NCBI RefSeq assembly: GCF_006974125.1 | Contig: NZ_CP037858.1 | Span: 2,728,001-2,792,000 of the forward strand | Source of the DNA: Stenotrophomonas maltophilia | GTDB lineage: Bacteria; Pseudomonadota; Gammaproteobacteria; Xanthomonadales; Xanthomonadaceae | Length of the DNA: 64,000 nucleotides | Direction of reading: 5' to 3' | Shown here: piece by piece, positions 47,001-57,390 of the stretch | Layout: each line of letters begins with the position of its first letter | Numbering within the stretch: position 1 is the first letter of the stretch | Program-made: the position numbers and the translations under genes | The notes under the pieces: generated by a model | Told to the model about the DNA's origin: nothing | What the model saw: only the letters and a program-made list of their open reading frames with translations | Database searches by the model: none

Positions 47001-47602
47001 GGCTGACCGGCCACAACGTGGCCGACAACACCCGCGCACGCGCGATGGTGGGCTGGTATCACAAGCTGATCCAGCGCCCCGACATGCGGCTGGACGTGGG
47101 CACTACCGCGATGTACTGGCGCTACCAGAAGGACCTGGGCGGCTACTCGCTGGGCCAGGGCGGTTACTACAGTCCTCAGCGCTATGCGTCGCTGAGCCTG
47201 CCGGTCAGCTTCGCCTGGCGCAACGACGTGTGGTCGGTGCGCGTGGATGGCTCGGTCAGCGTGTCCAGCGCGCGCACGTCCTCGATCAGCCGCTTCCCCG
47301 ACCAGGCCTTGATCGATCGCGTGATCGAGCAGCTGGAGCCGCAGTATGGCCCGCTGCGGCTGGACGAGGCCGGCCTGTATACCGGCGACAGCCGGAGCAC
47401 CGGCACCGGCTACCGCCTGTACGGCGCGGTCGAGCGCCGCCTGGGCGACCACTTCGTGCTTGGCGCCGCCGGCACCCTGCAGCGCAGCCGCGATTTCTCA
47501 CCGAACTCGTTCCAGCTCTACCTGCGCTACACCTTCAAGCCCTGGCAGGGAAACCTGCCGTTGCCCGTATCGCCACTGGTGCCATATGGCGAGTTCCGCT
47601 GA
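44021..47602 (+). CDS. bcsC: Cellulose export outer-membrane protein BcsC
   Basis: This 1193-residue protein exports the glucan. A signal peptide (to about CAAQA) is followed by a long tetratricopeptide-repeat scaffold through about residue 780. The C-terminal BCSC barrel runs from around residue 830 (QENPTLTVMQDTGRRSDGTPG) to the end (LQLYLRYTFKPW region), with YQKDLGGYSLGQGGYYSPQRY typical of the family. Length agrees with other BcsC proteins (about 1150-1300). It overlaps bcsZ by 17 nt. Confidence 0.95.
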   Translation: MVRTRHPLITASGLVLLGLAGAGPCAAQALPDTPGGTVAEQRQWLLQQVRIGEATGRQSLIEDALARLRMLAPDDRGTLVAILEVQLSQQKLQDAEATLKRLREIGTGTRELAAGERLWQAYRGDLQQDLQQARLFAAGGRSAEALAIYRRLFNDDPPGLQLGLEYWRLRGAQADGRAQAIRALSELDRSYPGNVPLLQALSQMLFAAGRDAEALAALQRMGRNPEARGMAADAEWAYLKDQPADDRSVRRLQDFITRNPTFADIALVRERYTDQHKRVSDPAWRAGLRGQQLLDAGRNEEAERAFLQALRGYPREPDLLGGLGMVLMRQGRREQAINYFQRAVQATPAGDSNDKWRDLIASTRYWLQLDQADAALAAGRLDEAERLYAQARRQQPRDVTAALGLVDVAVARGDDAAAERQLQVARRVAPNDANVIRKLVQLYGRTDPQRLEAFINALPAAQRRLYAEDLRQLQISRLRERREQALAAGDASTAITLGQQLRGELPGDAWLAYALGNELRAAGRQEEADVVVADMATHNDSAEARYAQALYLSGSDRLPQALAVLDGLPQAQWDDDIRALSARLQRQQLVDHLWDLRTQGREAEAIALLQQQPSSTDNDLLMAEWARLRGDHAQALHYYQRVLVAQPDNVDAQLGQVQAWIGTGDLASARRQMHDAPPAVDDAGIGQQRQLATIWTDLREDTKALAILRALLARKAGPDAQSWRDAARLVRRDDPQQALDMYAQAMADNGLLASSQATPRDNRALTLASRETAGDDWLRRSLRSDVETLYQQENPTLTVMQDTGRRSDGTPGISRLSRDTRIAHLDAPFAGGLGWARIEQVSFDAGRFQSDGNGAYDEDFGSCDLDLLQADNSRLRAPGCTGFVHQRRTSGAGFAVGWRTLDDRWNLDIGHTPSNYVVGNWLGGVTLNGDLGRFGWGATVSRRPMTNSLLSQAGAVDPRSGISWGGVTANGVTFSLGYDQGGRDGVWSNWSWHRLTGHNVADNTRARAMVGWYHKLIQRPDMRLDVGTTAMYWRYQKDLGGYSLGQGGYYSPQRYASLSLPVSFAWRNDVWSVRVDGSVSVSSARTSSISRFPDQALIDRVIEQLEPQYGPLRLDEAGLYTGDSRSTGTGYRLYGAVERRLGDHFVLGAAGTLQRSRDFSPNSFQLYLRYTFKPWQGNLPLPVSPLVPYGEFR

Positions 47603-48719
47603 CCTGCAGCGACGGCGCCTGCTGCAGGCGGCCGCCACGCTGCCGCTGCTTGGCTGGCGCCACGCGCAGGCCGCGCCCGCAGCGCGCTGGCCGGCCTGGC
47701 AGGTACTGGTCGACAGCAGCCTGAGCCGCGACGGACGCATGATCGATCGCAGCCAGGACGATCAGCGCAGCACTTCCGAAGGCCAGTCCTATGCGTTGTT
47801 CTTCGCCCTGGCCGACAACGACCAGGCGCTGTTCGACCGCATCCTGGGCTGGACCCAGGACAACCTCGCCGGTGGCGACATGCGCCAGCATCTGCCCGCC
47901 TGGTTGTGGGGGCGGGATGACAAGGGAAGCTGGCGGGTACTGGACGGCAACCCGGCCTCGGACTCCGATCTCTGGCTGGCCTACGCGCTGCTGGAAGGCG
48001 CGCGGCTGTGGCGGCGTCCCGCGTTGAAGGCCATCGCCGAGGGCATGCTCGCGCAGGTGCGGGCACGCGAGATCGTGGACCTGCCCGGGCTCGGCCCGAT
48101 GTTGCTGCCGGGCCCACAGGGATTCACCGAAGGGGACGCCACGCGGGTCAACCCCAGCTATCTGCCACTGCCGCTGCTGCGCCGCTTTGCAGTGGAGGAT
48201 CGTAGCGGGCCGTGGCAGGCGCTGGCGCGCAACAGCGTGCAGCTGTTGCAGCAGACCAGCCCACACGGGTTCGCACCGGACTGGGCGGCGTGGAAAGGCG
48301 ATCGCTTCGTCGTCGATCCGGTGCGTGGCGCGGTCGGCAGCTACGATGCCATCCGCTGCTACACCTGGGCAGGCATGACCGCACCGCGCGATCCGTTGTT
48401 CCGTGCGCAGCTGGCGGCCCTGTCCGGGCCGCTGCAGCGCCTGCGCAGTGGTGCACCGATGTGGGAGAAGATCGACACCCGCAGTGGCCAGGGGCAGGGT
48501 GAAGGCAACTACGGATTCCGCGCTGCACTGCTGCCGTATCTGATCGCGCAGGGCGAAGCGGAGCGTGCCGATGCATTGTTGGCCAGTCTGCCCAGTACGG
48601 AGCAGCAGCGTGCTGACGCACCGGCCTATTACTCGCAGATGCTGGCGCTGTTCGGTCGTGGCTGGGCCGAAGGACGATGGCGTTTCGCCGCCGACGGCCG
48701 CCTGCAGCCCAAGCGCTGA
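47586..48719 (+). CDS. bcsZ: Endo-beta-1,4-glucanase BcsZ (GH8)
   Basis: This 377-residue periplasmic cellulase trims or edits nascent cellulose. The catalytic acid Glu is in STSEGQSYALFF and the GH8 signature Asp in ASDSDLWLAYALLEGARLW. ALLPYL and YYSQMLALFGRGWAEG close the barrel. The N-terminus MASSADLQRRRLLQAAATL resembles a twin-arginine signal rather than a plain Sec signal. Unlike E. coli, where bcsZ lies between B and C, it ends the operon here. Confidence 0.93.
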   Translation: MASSADLQRRRLLQAAATLPLLGWRHAQAAPAARWPAWQVLVDSSLSRDGRMIDRSQDDQRSTSEGQSYALFFALADNDQALFDRILGWTQDNLAGGDMRQHLPAWLWGRDDKGSWRVLDGNPASDSDLWLAYALLEGARLWRRPALKAIAEGMLAQVRAREIVDLPGLGPMLLPGPQGFTEGDATRVNPSYLPLPLLRRFAVEDRSGPWQALARNSVQLLQQTSPHGFAPDWAAWKGDRFVVDPVRGAVGSYDAIRCYTWAGMTAPRDPLFRAQLAALSGPLQRLRSGAPMWEKIDTRSGQGQGEGNYGFRAALLPYLIAQGEAERADALLASLPSTEQQRADAPAYYSQMLALFGRGWAEGRWRFAADGRLQPKR

Positions 48720-48730
48720 GCGTGCTATCC

Positions 48731-48752
48731 GCCGGGCATGGCCCGGCACTAC
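48731..48752 (-). repeat. SMAG palindrome after bcsZ
   Basis: On the minus strand GTAG is followed by TGCCGGGC-CAT-GCCCGGC. A related copy headed GTCG lies at 57361-57383. Confidence 0.7.
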
Positions 48753-48756
48753 CGAT

Positions 48757-48795
48757 GGGATCGGATCCCATTGCGCAGCAATGGGCTCTGACCCT
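48757..48795. repeat. 39-nt TCGGATCCC...GGGCTCTGACC element, copy 1
   Basis: Conserved ends TCGGATCCC and GGGCTCTGACC enclose a perfectly paired variable stem CCCATTGC / GCAATGGG with the loop GCA. A second copy with a different but equally paired stem lies at 54082-54120. It lies between convergent bcsZ and the permease gene and could act as a bidirectional terminator. Confidence 0.6.
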
Positions 48796-48805
48796 CAGCC
48801 AGGCA

Positions 48806-50122
<1,317 letters not shown>

Positions 50123-50167
50123 GGGGAAATCTCAACCCGTTGGTCGTGGGTACCGACCGTTGATGGT

Positions 50168-50223
50168 GGGTACCGACCGTTGGTCGGTACGCCTTCCGTC
50201 ACCACCAACGGTGGTGACCTACC
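50168..50223. repeat. Pair of SMAG-like palindromes upstream of the permease gene
   Basis: One unit (50168-50192) pairs GTACCGACC with GGTCGGTAC. The second (50199-50223) pairs GTCACCACC with GGTGGTGAC and ends in CTAC, the GTAG of the other strand. A partial third copy (GTGGGTACCGACCGTTG) precedes them at 50147. Confidence 0.65.
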
Positions 50224-50231
50224 AGAATGCA

Positions 50232-50274
50232 GAACGGCCGCGCAGAGCGCGGCCGTTCTTTCTTTCTTTCTTTC

Positions 50275-50276
<2 letters not shown>
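50232..50276. terminator. Hairpin with TTTC microsatellite after ettA
   Basis: Perfect 12-bp arms GAACGGCCGCGC / GCGCGGCCGTTC with the loop AGA are followed on the plus strand by four TTTC units. For ettA (minus strand) the purine-rich repeat comes first and no T-run follows the stem, so its efficiency as an ettA terminator is uncertain. Confidence 0.45.
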
Positions 50277-51939
<1,663 letters not shown>

Positions 51940-52028
51940 GCGGTCTCCGTAGGCGCGGCCCTGCGCCCGACCCGTCACGGGAACATCCCGTTACGGCAGC
52001 GGGCACAGACTGGAATGGAATACCGCCA

Positions 52029-52051
52029 ATTATAGCCGGAACCGGTTCCGG
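52029..52051 (-). promoter_or_regulatory. ettA promoter with adjoining perfect palindrome
   Basis: On the minus strand a consensus TATAAT (52034-52029) lies 90 nt before the ettA start. Immediately upstream, where the spacer and -35 would be, is the perfect 16-bp palindrome CCGGAACCGGTTCCGG (52036-52051). A poor -35 plus a dyad suggests control by a bound regulator. Confidence 0.45.
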
Positions 52052-52120
52052 GCCGCGCCCGGGAGGGGCCCCCGGGCTGGCCGTGGCCTGAATACTTCGT
52101 CACAGTCCTTCAGCGGGAAG

Positions 52121-52138
52121 CGTTTCCAGCCGGAAACG
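52121..52138. promoter_or_regulatory. Dyad upstream of the RcnB-like gene
   Basis: CGTTTCC-AGCC-GGAAACG forms perfect 7-bp arms 55 nt before the start of the RcnB-like gene. It could be an operator or an early hairpin in the leader. No clear -10 box was identified. Confidence 0.3.
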
Positions 52139-52192
52139 GTTCAGATCGGGTGCGCAATATGGGTTCACCACCCACCCGAGCAGAGGTCTGAC

Positions 52193-52678
52193 ATGCGCAT
52201 CAATCGAGTAATGGCCGGCGCCGTGGCCTCTGTGCTGGCGCTGGGCGCCGTGGCCCCGGCATTTGCCGACAACGACCATCGCCGCGACCACGACCGCCGT
52301 GAGTGGCGGGAGGATCGCCGTGAGTGGCGCCAGGACCGCCGTGACTGGGAGCGCGACCGCCGCGAGGCCCGGCGCGACTGGGAACGCGACCGCCGCGACT
52401 GGCACCGCGACCATGACCGCTACTACCGCCCGGCACCGCCGCGTGTGGTCTATCGCCCGGCACCGCCGCCGCCGCGCTATGGCGGCTACGGTTGGCGGGT
52501 CGGTTCGCCCTACCGCGATTACTACCGTGGCCCGGTCTACGTGGTGAATGACTACCCGCGCTACCACCTGCGCCGTCCGCCGTACGGGCACCACTGGATC
52601 CGCGATGACCGCGGCAACATGCTGCTGGTGGCCATCGCTACCGGCGTGATCGCCCAGTACGTGCTCAGCGGGCGCTGA
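52193..52678 (+). CDS. RcnB-like secreted protein with DRR-W repeats
   Basis: This 161-residue protein has a signal peptide cleaved at AFA^DN. A highly charged central region repeats (R/E)W-x-x-D-R-R many times (residues 30-80), then a Pro/Tyr-rich stretch. The C-terminal YPRYHLRRPPYGHHWIRDDRGNMLLVAIATGVI matches the RcnB family domain. E. coli RcnB is periplasmic and affects nickel/cobalt homeostasis. Here no rcnA efflux gene is adjacent and the role is unproven. Confidence 0.8.
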   Translation: MRINRVMAGAVASVLALGAVAPAFADNDHRRDHDRREWREDRREWRQDRRDWERDRREARRDWERDRRDWHRDHDRYYRPAPPRVVYRPAPPPPRYGGYGWRVGSPYRDYYRGPVYVVNDYPRYHLRRPPYGHHWIRDDRGNMLLVAIATGVIAQYVLSGR

Positions 52679-52702
52679 CCCCGCAACGCCAATCGAAACC
52701 AT

Positions 52703-52743
52703 ACGGGGCCGGATTCCTTCGGGGATGCCGGCCCCGTCTGTTT
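52703..52743 (+). terminator. Terminator-like hairpin after the RcnB-like gene
   Basis: The 10-bp arms ACGGGGCCGG / CCGGCCCCGT have a 15-nt loop and are followed by CTGTTTC, a weak T-rich tail. Confidence 0.6.
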
Positions 52744-52768
52744 CGGCCCCAGCGGGCCGGTGCGGGGC

Positions 52769-52774
52769 TACAAT
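52769..52774 (+). promoter_or_regulatory. Putative glyA -10 box
   Basis: TACAAT lies about 45 nt before the glyA ATG, the same hexamer as before purL. The -35 is not recognisable. Confidence 0.35.
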
Positions 52775-52819
52775 CGGGGGCTGAGTCGTACCCCTTTTCC
52801 CTGCCTGCTGGAGTACCCG

Positions 52820-54073
52820 ATGTTCCCGCGTGACGTCCGCATCGAATCCTACGATCCCGAACTGGCCAAGGCCATCGCCGCTGAGACCCAGCGCCAGGAA
52901 GACCACGTCGAGCTGATCGCCAGCGAGAACTACACCAGCCCGGCGGTGATGGAAGCCCAGGGCAGCCAGCTGACCAACAAGTACGCCGAAGGCTACCCGG
53001 GCAAGCGCTATTACGGCGGCTGCGAATACGTGGACATCGCCGAGCAGCTGGCGATCGACCGCCTGAAGCAGCTGTTCGGTGCGGACTATGCCAACGTGCA
53101 GCCGCACAGCGGCTCGCAGGCCAACCAGGCCGTGTACTTCGCCCTGCTGCAGCCGGGTGACACCATCCTCGGCATGAGCCTGGCCCACGGCGGCCACCTC
53201 ACCCACGGCGCCAAGGTGAACGCCTCGGGCAAGCTGTTCAACGCCGTGCAGTACGGCGTGAACGACCAGGGCCTGATCGATTACGACGAAGTCGAGCGCC
53301 TGGCCCTGGAGCACAAGCCGAAGATGGTCGTGGCCGGCTTCTCGGCCTACTCCCAGGTGATCGACTGGGCGCGCTTCCGCGCCATCGCCGACAAGGTCGG
53401 TGCCTACCTGTTCGTCGACATGGCCCACGTTGCTGGCCTGGTCGCCGCTGGCGTCTACCCGAGCCCGCTGGAGCACGCGCATGTGGTCACCTCGACCACC
53501 CACAAGACCCTGCGCGGCCCGCGTGGCGGCATCATCGTCGCCAAGGGCGCCGACGAAGACCTGGTCAAGAAGCTGCAGTCGATCGTGTTCCCGGGCATCC
53601 AGGGCGGTCCGCTGATGCACGTCATCGCCGGCAAGGCCGTGGCCTTCAAGGAAGCACTGGAACCGGGCTTCAAGGCCTACCAGCAGCAGGTGGTGAAGAA
53701 CGCCCAGGCGATGGCCAACACGCTGATCGCGCGCGGCTACAAGATCGTCTCCGGCGGCACCCAGAATCACCTGATGCTGGTCGACATGATCGGCAAGGAC
53801 GTGTCCGGCAAGGACGCGGAAGCCGCACTGGGCAAGGCCCACATCACCGTCAACAAGAACTCGGTGCCGAACGACCCGCGTTCGCCGTTCGTGACCTCGG
53901 GCCTGCGCCTGGGTACCCCGGCGGTGACCACCCGTGGTTACGTCGAACAGGACTGCGTGGACCTGGCCAACTGGATCGCCGACGTGCTTGATGCACCGAA
54001 CGACGACGCTGTCATCGCCCGCGTGCGCGACGCCGTCAGCGCGCAGTGCCGCAAGTACCCGGTCTACGGCTGA
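52820..54073 (+). CDS. glyA: Serine hydroxymethyltransferase
   Basis: This 417-residue PLP enzyme interconverts serine and glycine with tetrahydrofolate and is the main one-carbon source. The start [19 protein letters not shown] follows CTGGAG. The PLP lysine is Lys229 in [15 protein letters not shown]. Other conserved segments are [31 protein letters not shown] and [10 protein letters not shown]. It is upstream of nrdR-rib as in xanthomonads, here separated from nrdR by three small membrane genes. Confidence 0.97.
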   Translation: MFPRDVRIESYDPELAKAIAAETQRQEDHVELIASENYTSPAVMEAQGSQLTNKYAEGYPGKRYYGGCEYVDIAEQLAIDRLKQLFGADYANVQPHSGSQANQAVYFALLQPGDTILGMSLAHGGHLTHGAKVNASGKLFNAVQYGVNDQGLIDYDEVERLALEHKPKMVVAGFSAYSQVIDWARFRAIADKVGAYLFVDMAHVAGLVAAGVYPSPLEHAHVVTSTTHKTLRGPRGGIIVAKGADEDLVKKLQSIVFPGIQGGPLMHVIAGKAVAFKEALEPGFKAYQQQVVKNAQAMANTLIARGYKIVSGGTQNHLMLVDMIGKDVSGKDAEAALGKAHITVNKNSVPNDPRSPFVTSGLRLGTPAVTTRGYVEQDCVDLANWIADVLDAPNDDAVIARVRDAVSAQCRKYPVYG

Positions 54074-54081
54074 TCGAAACA

Positions 54082-54120
54082 GGGGTCGGATCCCTTCCCG
54101 CAGGGAAGGGCTCTGACCCC
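54082..54120. repeat. 39-nt TCGGATCCC...GGGCTCTGACC element, copy 2
   Basis: It has the same ends and length as the element at 48757-48795, but the inner stem is CCCTTCCC / GGGAAGGG. It starts 8 nt after the glyA stop, so it may serve as its transcript end. Confidence 0.6.
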
Positions 54121-54139
54121 AGCACCGGAGTGTTCGCGC

Positions 54140-54613
54140 ATGGATGAGCGCCGCCTCAAATATGTGTACGCCGTGCTGGCCGTGCTGTTCGGCCTGCCCA
54201 GCCTTTTCATGGGCGGCGTCGGCGCCTGCATCGCCCTGGTCATGGGGGTGATCGGCCTGGTCTCGCTGGATGCTGACAAGCTGTGGTTCGCTGCCGTCAT
54301 GTGTGTCTGGGGAACGGCCGCGCTTGCCGGCCTGGTGGCCTGGGCCGCGCTCAGCGTCATCTGGTTGCGTGATGGACTGCAGGGCCTGCGCACGGCCTCG
54401 CCACGCTGGTGGTGGTTGCTGGGCATGGGCGTGCTGGCGGGCCTGCCGTTGCTGGGATTGGCGATATATACCTTCTCCGGGCTGGGCCCGGCGGTGGTGA
54501 GCGGTCTCTTCGCTGGGCCGTCGCTGCTGGTGCCCACCGGCATGCTGATGCTCCTGCGTGCGCGTGCCGATGCCGTGGATGTGCCGCCCGTGCGAGCACG
54601 GGTATCGGAGTAA
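54140..54613 (+). CDS. Small membrane protein, tandem paralogue A
   Basis: This 157-residue protein has about four hydrophobic helices, starting MDERRLKYVYAVLAVLFGLPSLFMGG. It shares its first ~25 residues and overall pattern with the next gene, and more loosely with the third. GGAG precedes the start. A soluble tail follows the last helix (RARADAVDVPPVRARVSE). No known family is recognised and no function is proposed. Confidence 0.75.
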   Translation: MDERRLKYVYAVLAVLFGLPSLFMGGVGACIALVMGVIGLVSLDADKLWFAAVMCVWGTAALAGLVAWAALSVIWLRDGLQGLRTASPRWWWLLGMGVLAGLPLLGLAIYTFSGLGPAVVSGLFAGPSLLVPTGMLMLLRARADAVDVPPVRARVSE

Positions 54614-54619
54614 CCGCGC

Positions 54620-55036
54620 ATGGATGAGCGTCGCCTCAAATACCTGTACGCCGCGTTGGCGGTACTGCTCGGCCTGCCCAGCCTGGCGATGGGCGGCGCG
54701 GTCGCGGTGATGTTCCTGGTTGTTGGCCTGCAATCCTTCGGCGGCAACCGCTCCCCCGATCTGGTGCCACTGCTGTGGGGCCTGGCCGGCGTGGCGGGTT
54801 GCCTGGCCTGGCTGTGGATCAGCGCCGGCTACCTGCTGCAGGGCCGGGCCGGCCTGCAGGTGCGCGCGATCTGGTGGTGGCTGCTGCTGGCCGGTGGGCT
54901 GGCCGCGCTGCCGGTTCTCTGGATGACCGCATGGTTCGGCTTCCAGCAGGGGGGCGCCGCGTTGGAACTATTGCTGCTGGGGCCGTCGATGCTGGTACCG
55001 GCCGCCATGCTGGTGTGGCTCAAGCGCCGCGCCTGA
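54620..55036 (+). CDS. Small membrane protein, tandem paralogue B
   Basis: This 138-residue protein has four hydrophobic segments, starting MDERRLKYLYAALAVLLGLPSLAMGG, nearly identical to paralogue A over 20 residues. It also keeps the (L/F)xGPS-(L/M)-LVPxxMLxxLxxR end. It starts 6 nt after A and is likely cotranscribed. The function is unknown. Confidence 0.75.
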   Translation: MDERRLKYLYAALAVLLGLPSLAMGGAVAVMFLVVGLQSFGGNRSPDLVPLLWGLAGVAGCLAWLWISAGYLLQGRAGLQVRAIWWWLLLAGGLAALPVLWMTAWFGFQQGGAALELLLLGPSMLVPAAMLVWLKRRA

Positions 55037-55063
55037 CGCGGCCAATCAAAGGGAATGGAACGC

Positions 55064-55513
55064 ATGGATGAGCAGCAGCACAAACGATGGATGGGGATAG
55101 CAGGCCTGCTGGTAGGCCTGCCCACCGCGGCGGCAGGAGGCACCGTGGCGGTGCTGGGCCTGATATACCTGGTGGACGGCAAGTACCTGGCCGGCAACGA
55201 GTCTACGGTGATCGCGCTGTGGTCGTTGGCCGGACTTCTCGGTCTGTTGTCATGGATGTGGCTGACCGGGCTCTTCCTGTGGCGCGGCCGCGATGGTCTG
55301 CGCCAATCCCCGCTTGTCGCTTGGATTGGGCTGCTGCTGGGGACCCTCGCCGCGCTGGGCGTGGTCGCCGCCACGCTGTATTTCACCTTCAAGCATGGTG
55401 AGATAACGACGCTGGGCTTCCTCGGGCTTGGCCCGCCGTTGCTGGTGATGGCGGGGCACCTGGCGTGGCTGCGCTGGGGCGGGAATACTCCGGCGTCGGG
55501 GCCGGCCGGCTGA
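55064..55513 (+). CDS. Small membrane protein, tandem paralogue C
   Basis: This 149-residue protein has four hydrophobic segments, starting MDEQQHKRWMGIAGLLVGLPTAAAGG and ending with a LGPPLLVMAGHLAWLR segment that aligns with the ends of A and B. It is the most divergent member. An ATG at 55055 is in frame but lies directly against the AAAGGGA ribosome-binding site, and the MDE start of A and B supports 55064. The function is unknown. Confidence 0.72.
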   Translation: MDEQQHKRWMGIAGLLVGLPTAAAGGTVAVLGLIYLVDGKYLAGNESTVIALWSLAGLLGLLSWMWLTGLFLWRGRDGLRQSPLVAWIGLLLGTLAALGVVAATLYFTFKHGEITTLGFLGLGPPLLVMAGHLAWLRWGGNTPASGPAG

Positions 55514-55664
55514 GTGGCGGTCCAAGGAGCGCATCGGGCGCCCATTCCGGCTTTCGCGCAGGCACTTCCGCGCAGGCAGCATTTGCTGCTGGACCCTTTC
55601 TCAGGTACCTTTGCGACGCTGCCATGACCGTGGCATCTAGGTTGCCCCCTGAGCCAGGCGTTCC

Positions 55665-56186
55665 ATGCATTGCCCCTTCTGCCAACATGCCGATACCCGG
55701 GTCATCGACTCGCGCGTCTCTGAAGACGGCGCGACGATCCGTCGTCGGCGTGAGTGCGAGGCGTGCGGCGAGCGCTTCAGCACCATGGAAACGGTTGAGC
55801 TGAAGCTGCCGGCCATCGTCAAGAGCGACGGCACCCGCGAGGCGTTCGACCAGCGCAAGGTGCGGGCGGGTTTCGACCGCGCGCTGCAGAAGCGTGCCGT
55901 GGCCGAGGACAAGATCGAGGCGGCGGTGCGCGCGGTGGTTCACCAGCTGCGCATCAGCGGCGAGCGCGAAGTGCCTTCGATCAAGGTCGGCGAGTTCGTG
56001 ATGAACGAACTGCGCAAGCTCGATCATGTGGGCTATGTGCGCTTCGCATCGGTGTACCGCAGCTTCGAGGACGTTGCCGATTTCCGCGAGGAGATCGAGA
56101 AGCTGGAACGCGACCTACCGTCCAGTACCGAACAGCTGCAACTGCTGGGCGACGTGATTGCCCTGACCAAGAAGAAGAAGGGCTGA
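55665..56186 (+). CDS. nrdR: Transcriptional repressor NrdR
   Basis: This 173-residue zinc-ribbon/ATP-cone repressor acts on ribonucleotide reductase genes, sensing ATP/dATP. The zinc ribbon is [17 protein letters not shown]...[13 protein letters not shown] (Cys3, 6, 31, 34). The ATP-cone domain covers about residues 49-139. The Lys-rich tail KKKKG is usual. It precedes ribD in the conserved nrdR-rib gene order. Confidence 0.96.
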   Translation: MHCPFCQHADTRVIDSRVSEDGATIRRRRECEACGERFSTMETVELKLPAIVKSDGTREAFDQRKVRAGFDRALQKRAVAEDKIEAAVRAVVHQLRISGEREVPSIKVGEFVMNELRKLDHVGYVRFASVYRSFEDVADFREEIEKLERDLPSSTEQLQLLGDVIALTKKKKG

Positions 56187-56200
56187 CCACCTCTGCCCTG

Positions 56201-56225
56201 GTGGGTGCCAACCGTTGGTTGGCAC
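56201..56225. repeat. SMAG-like palindrome between nrdR and ribD
   Basis: GTGG is followed by GTGCCAACC-GTT-GGTTGGCAC, 15 nt after the nrdR stop. Related copies occur at 50168 and 63414. Confidence 0.6.
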
Positions 56226-56253
56226 TGATGGCATGGATCAACACCGGCGGCGT

Positions 56254-56259
56254 TACCAT
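56254..56259 (+). promoter_or_regulatory. Putative ribD -10 box, possibly leaderless
   Basis: TACCAT ends 6 nt before the ribD ATG and there is no ribosome-binding site, so the mRNA may begin at the start codon. Confidence 0.3.
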
Positions 56260-56265
56260 GGCCGC

Positions 56266-57351
56266 ATGAGCACCCCGTTCTCCGTCCTGGATCACCTGCA
56301 CATGGCCAACGCGCTGCGCCTGGCCGAGCGTGCTGCCTACACCACCCGCCCGAACCCGATGGTCGGCTGTGTCATCGCCCATGGCGAACGTGTGGTCGGG
56401 CAGGGCTGGCACCAGCGTGCCGGTGGACCGCACGCCGAAGTGTTCGCGCTGCGCGAGGCCGGCAGCGAGGCCCGCGGTGCCACCGCCTATGTCACGCTGG
56501 AACCCTGCGCACACTACGGTCGCACGCCACCGTGTGCGCTGGCACTGATCGAGGCGGGCGTGTCGCGCGTGGTTGCCGCGATGCGCGATCCGTTCCCGAA
56601 GGTCGATGGCGGCGGCTTCGATCTGCTGCGCAACGCCGGCATCGAGGTCGCCGAAGGACTGATGGCGACACAGGCGCGCGAGATCAACAAGGGCTTCCTG
56701 TCGCGTGTGGAGCGCAACCGCCCGTGGCTGCGGGTGAAGCTGGCCGCCAGCCTCGATGGCCGTACCGCGATGGCCGATGGCAGCTCCAAGTGGATCACCG
56801 GTCCAGCCGCGCGCGAAGATGTGCAGCATTGGCGCGCGCGTGCGGGCGCGATCCTGACCGGCGCCGATACCGTGCTGGCCGACGACCCGATGCTGACCGT
56901 GCGCCTGGCCGACACCGAGGTGATGCCGCCGCTGCGCGTCGTGCTCGATTCGCGCCTGCGTTCGCTTGAATGCAGTCGCGTGCGCGAGGGCGGGGCACCG
57001 ACGCTGTACCTGCATGATGCAGCGGTGAGCGCCCCGGATGCGGCCGACGCCGAATTCGCCAGCGTGCCCTGCATTGATGGGCGGCTGGACCTGGGCGCGG
57101 TGCTGGCGCTGCTGGCCGAGCGTGGCATCAACGAAGTGCATACCGAAGCCGGCGCCACCCTGGCGGGCGCGCTGCTGCGCGGCGGCTGGGTGGACGAACT
57201 GCTGCTGTACCAGGCACCTACGCTGCTGGGTGATGGCGGTCGTCCGCTGCTGGCCGGCCTTGGCATCGAGGCGATGGACCAGCAGCGCCGCCTGCGCGTG
57301 GTCGACCAGCGCCAGGTGGGGGATGACCTGCGGTTGCTGCTGCGCCGGTAG
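56266..57351 (+). CDS. ribD: Bifunctional riboflavin biosynthesis deaminase/reductase RibD
   Basis: This 361-residue enzyme carries out the second and third steps from GTP to riboflavin: deamination, then NADPH-dependent reduction of the ribosyl side chain. The N-terminal deaminase domain has the zinc motifs HAEVFAL and PCAHYGRTPPC. The C-terminal reductase domain starts near LRVKLAASLDGRTA and includes GADTVLADDPMLTVR and EVHTEAGATLAGALL. It is not followed by the rest of the pathway: an opposite-strand island of about 3.8 kb separates it from the FMN riboswitch and ribE, so it lacks the riboswitch. Confidence 0.96.
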   Translation: MSTPFSVLDHLHMANALRLAERAAYTTRPNPMVGCVIAHGERVVGQGWHQRAGGPHAEVFALREAGSEARGATAYVTLEPCAHYGRTPPCALALIEAGVSRVVAAMRDPFPKVDGGGFDLLRNAGIEVAEGLMATQAREINKGFLSRVERNRPWLRVKLAASLDGRTAMADGSSKWITGPAAREDVQHWRARAGAILTGADTVLADDPMLTVRLADTEVMPPLRVVLDSRLRSLECSRVREGGAPTLYLHDAAVSAPDAADAEFASVPCIDGRLDLGAVLALLAERGINEVHTEAGATLAGALLRGGWVDELLLYQAPTLLGDGGRPLLAGLGIEAMDQQRRLRVVDQRQVGDDLRLLLRR

Positions 57352-57390
57352 TCGAATCCGGTCGTGCCGGGCCATGCCCGGCGGAAGCCA

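Noticed and set aside
43910..47452. 1180-codon open frame antisense to bcsC
   Set aside because: Same reasoning: BcsC TPR and barrel motifs are on the plus strand.
52680..52819. Glycine riboswitch before glyA
   Set aside because: The gap is too short and lacks the conserved glycine-aptamer core; only a terminator and a -10-like box are seen.
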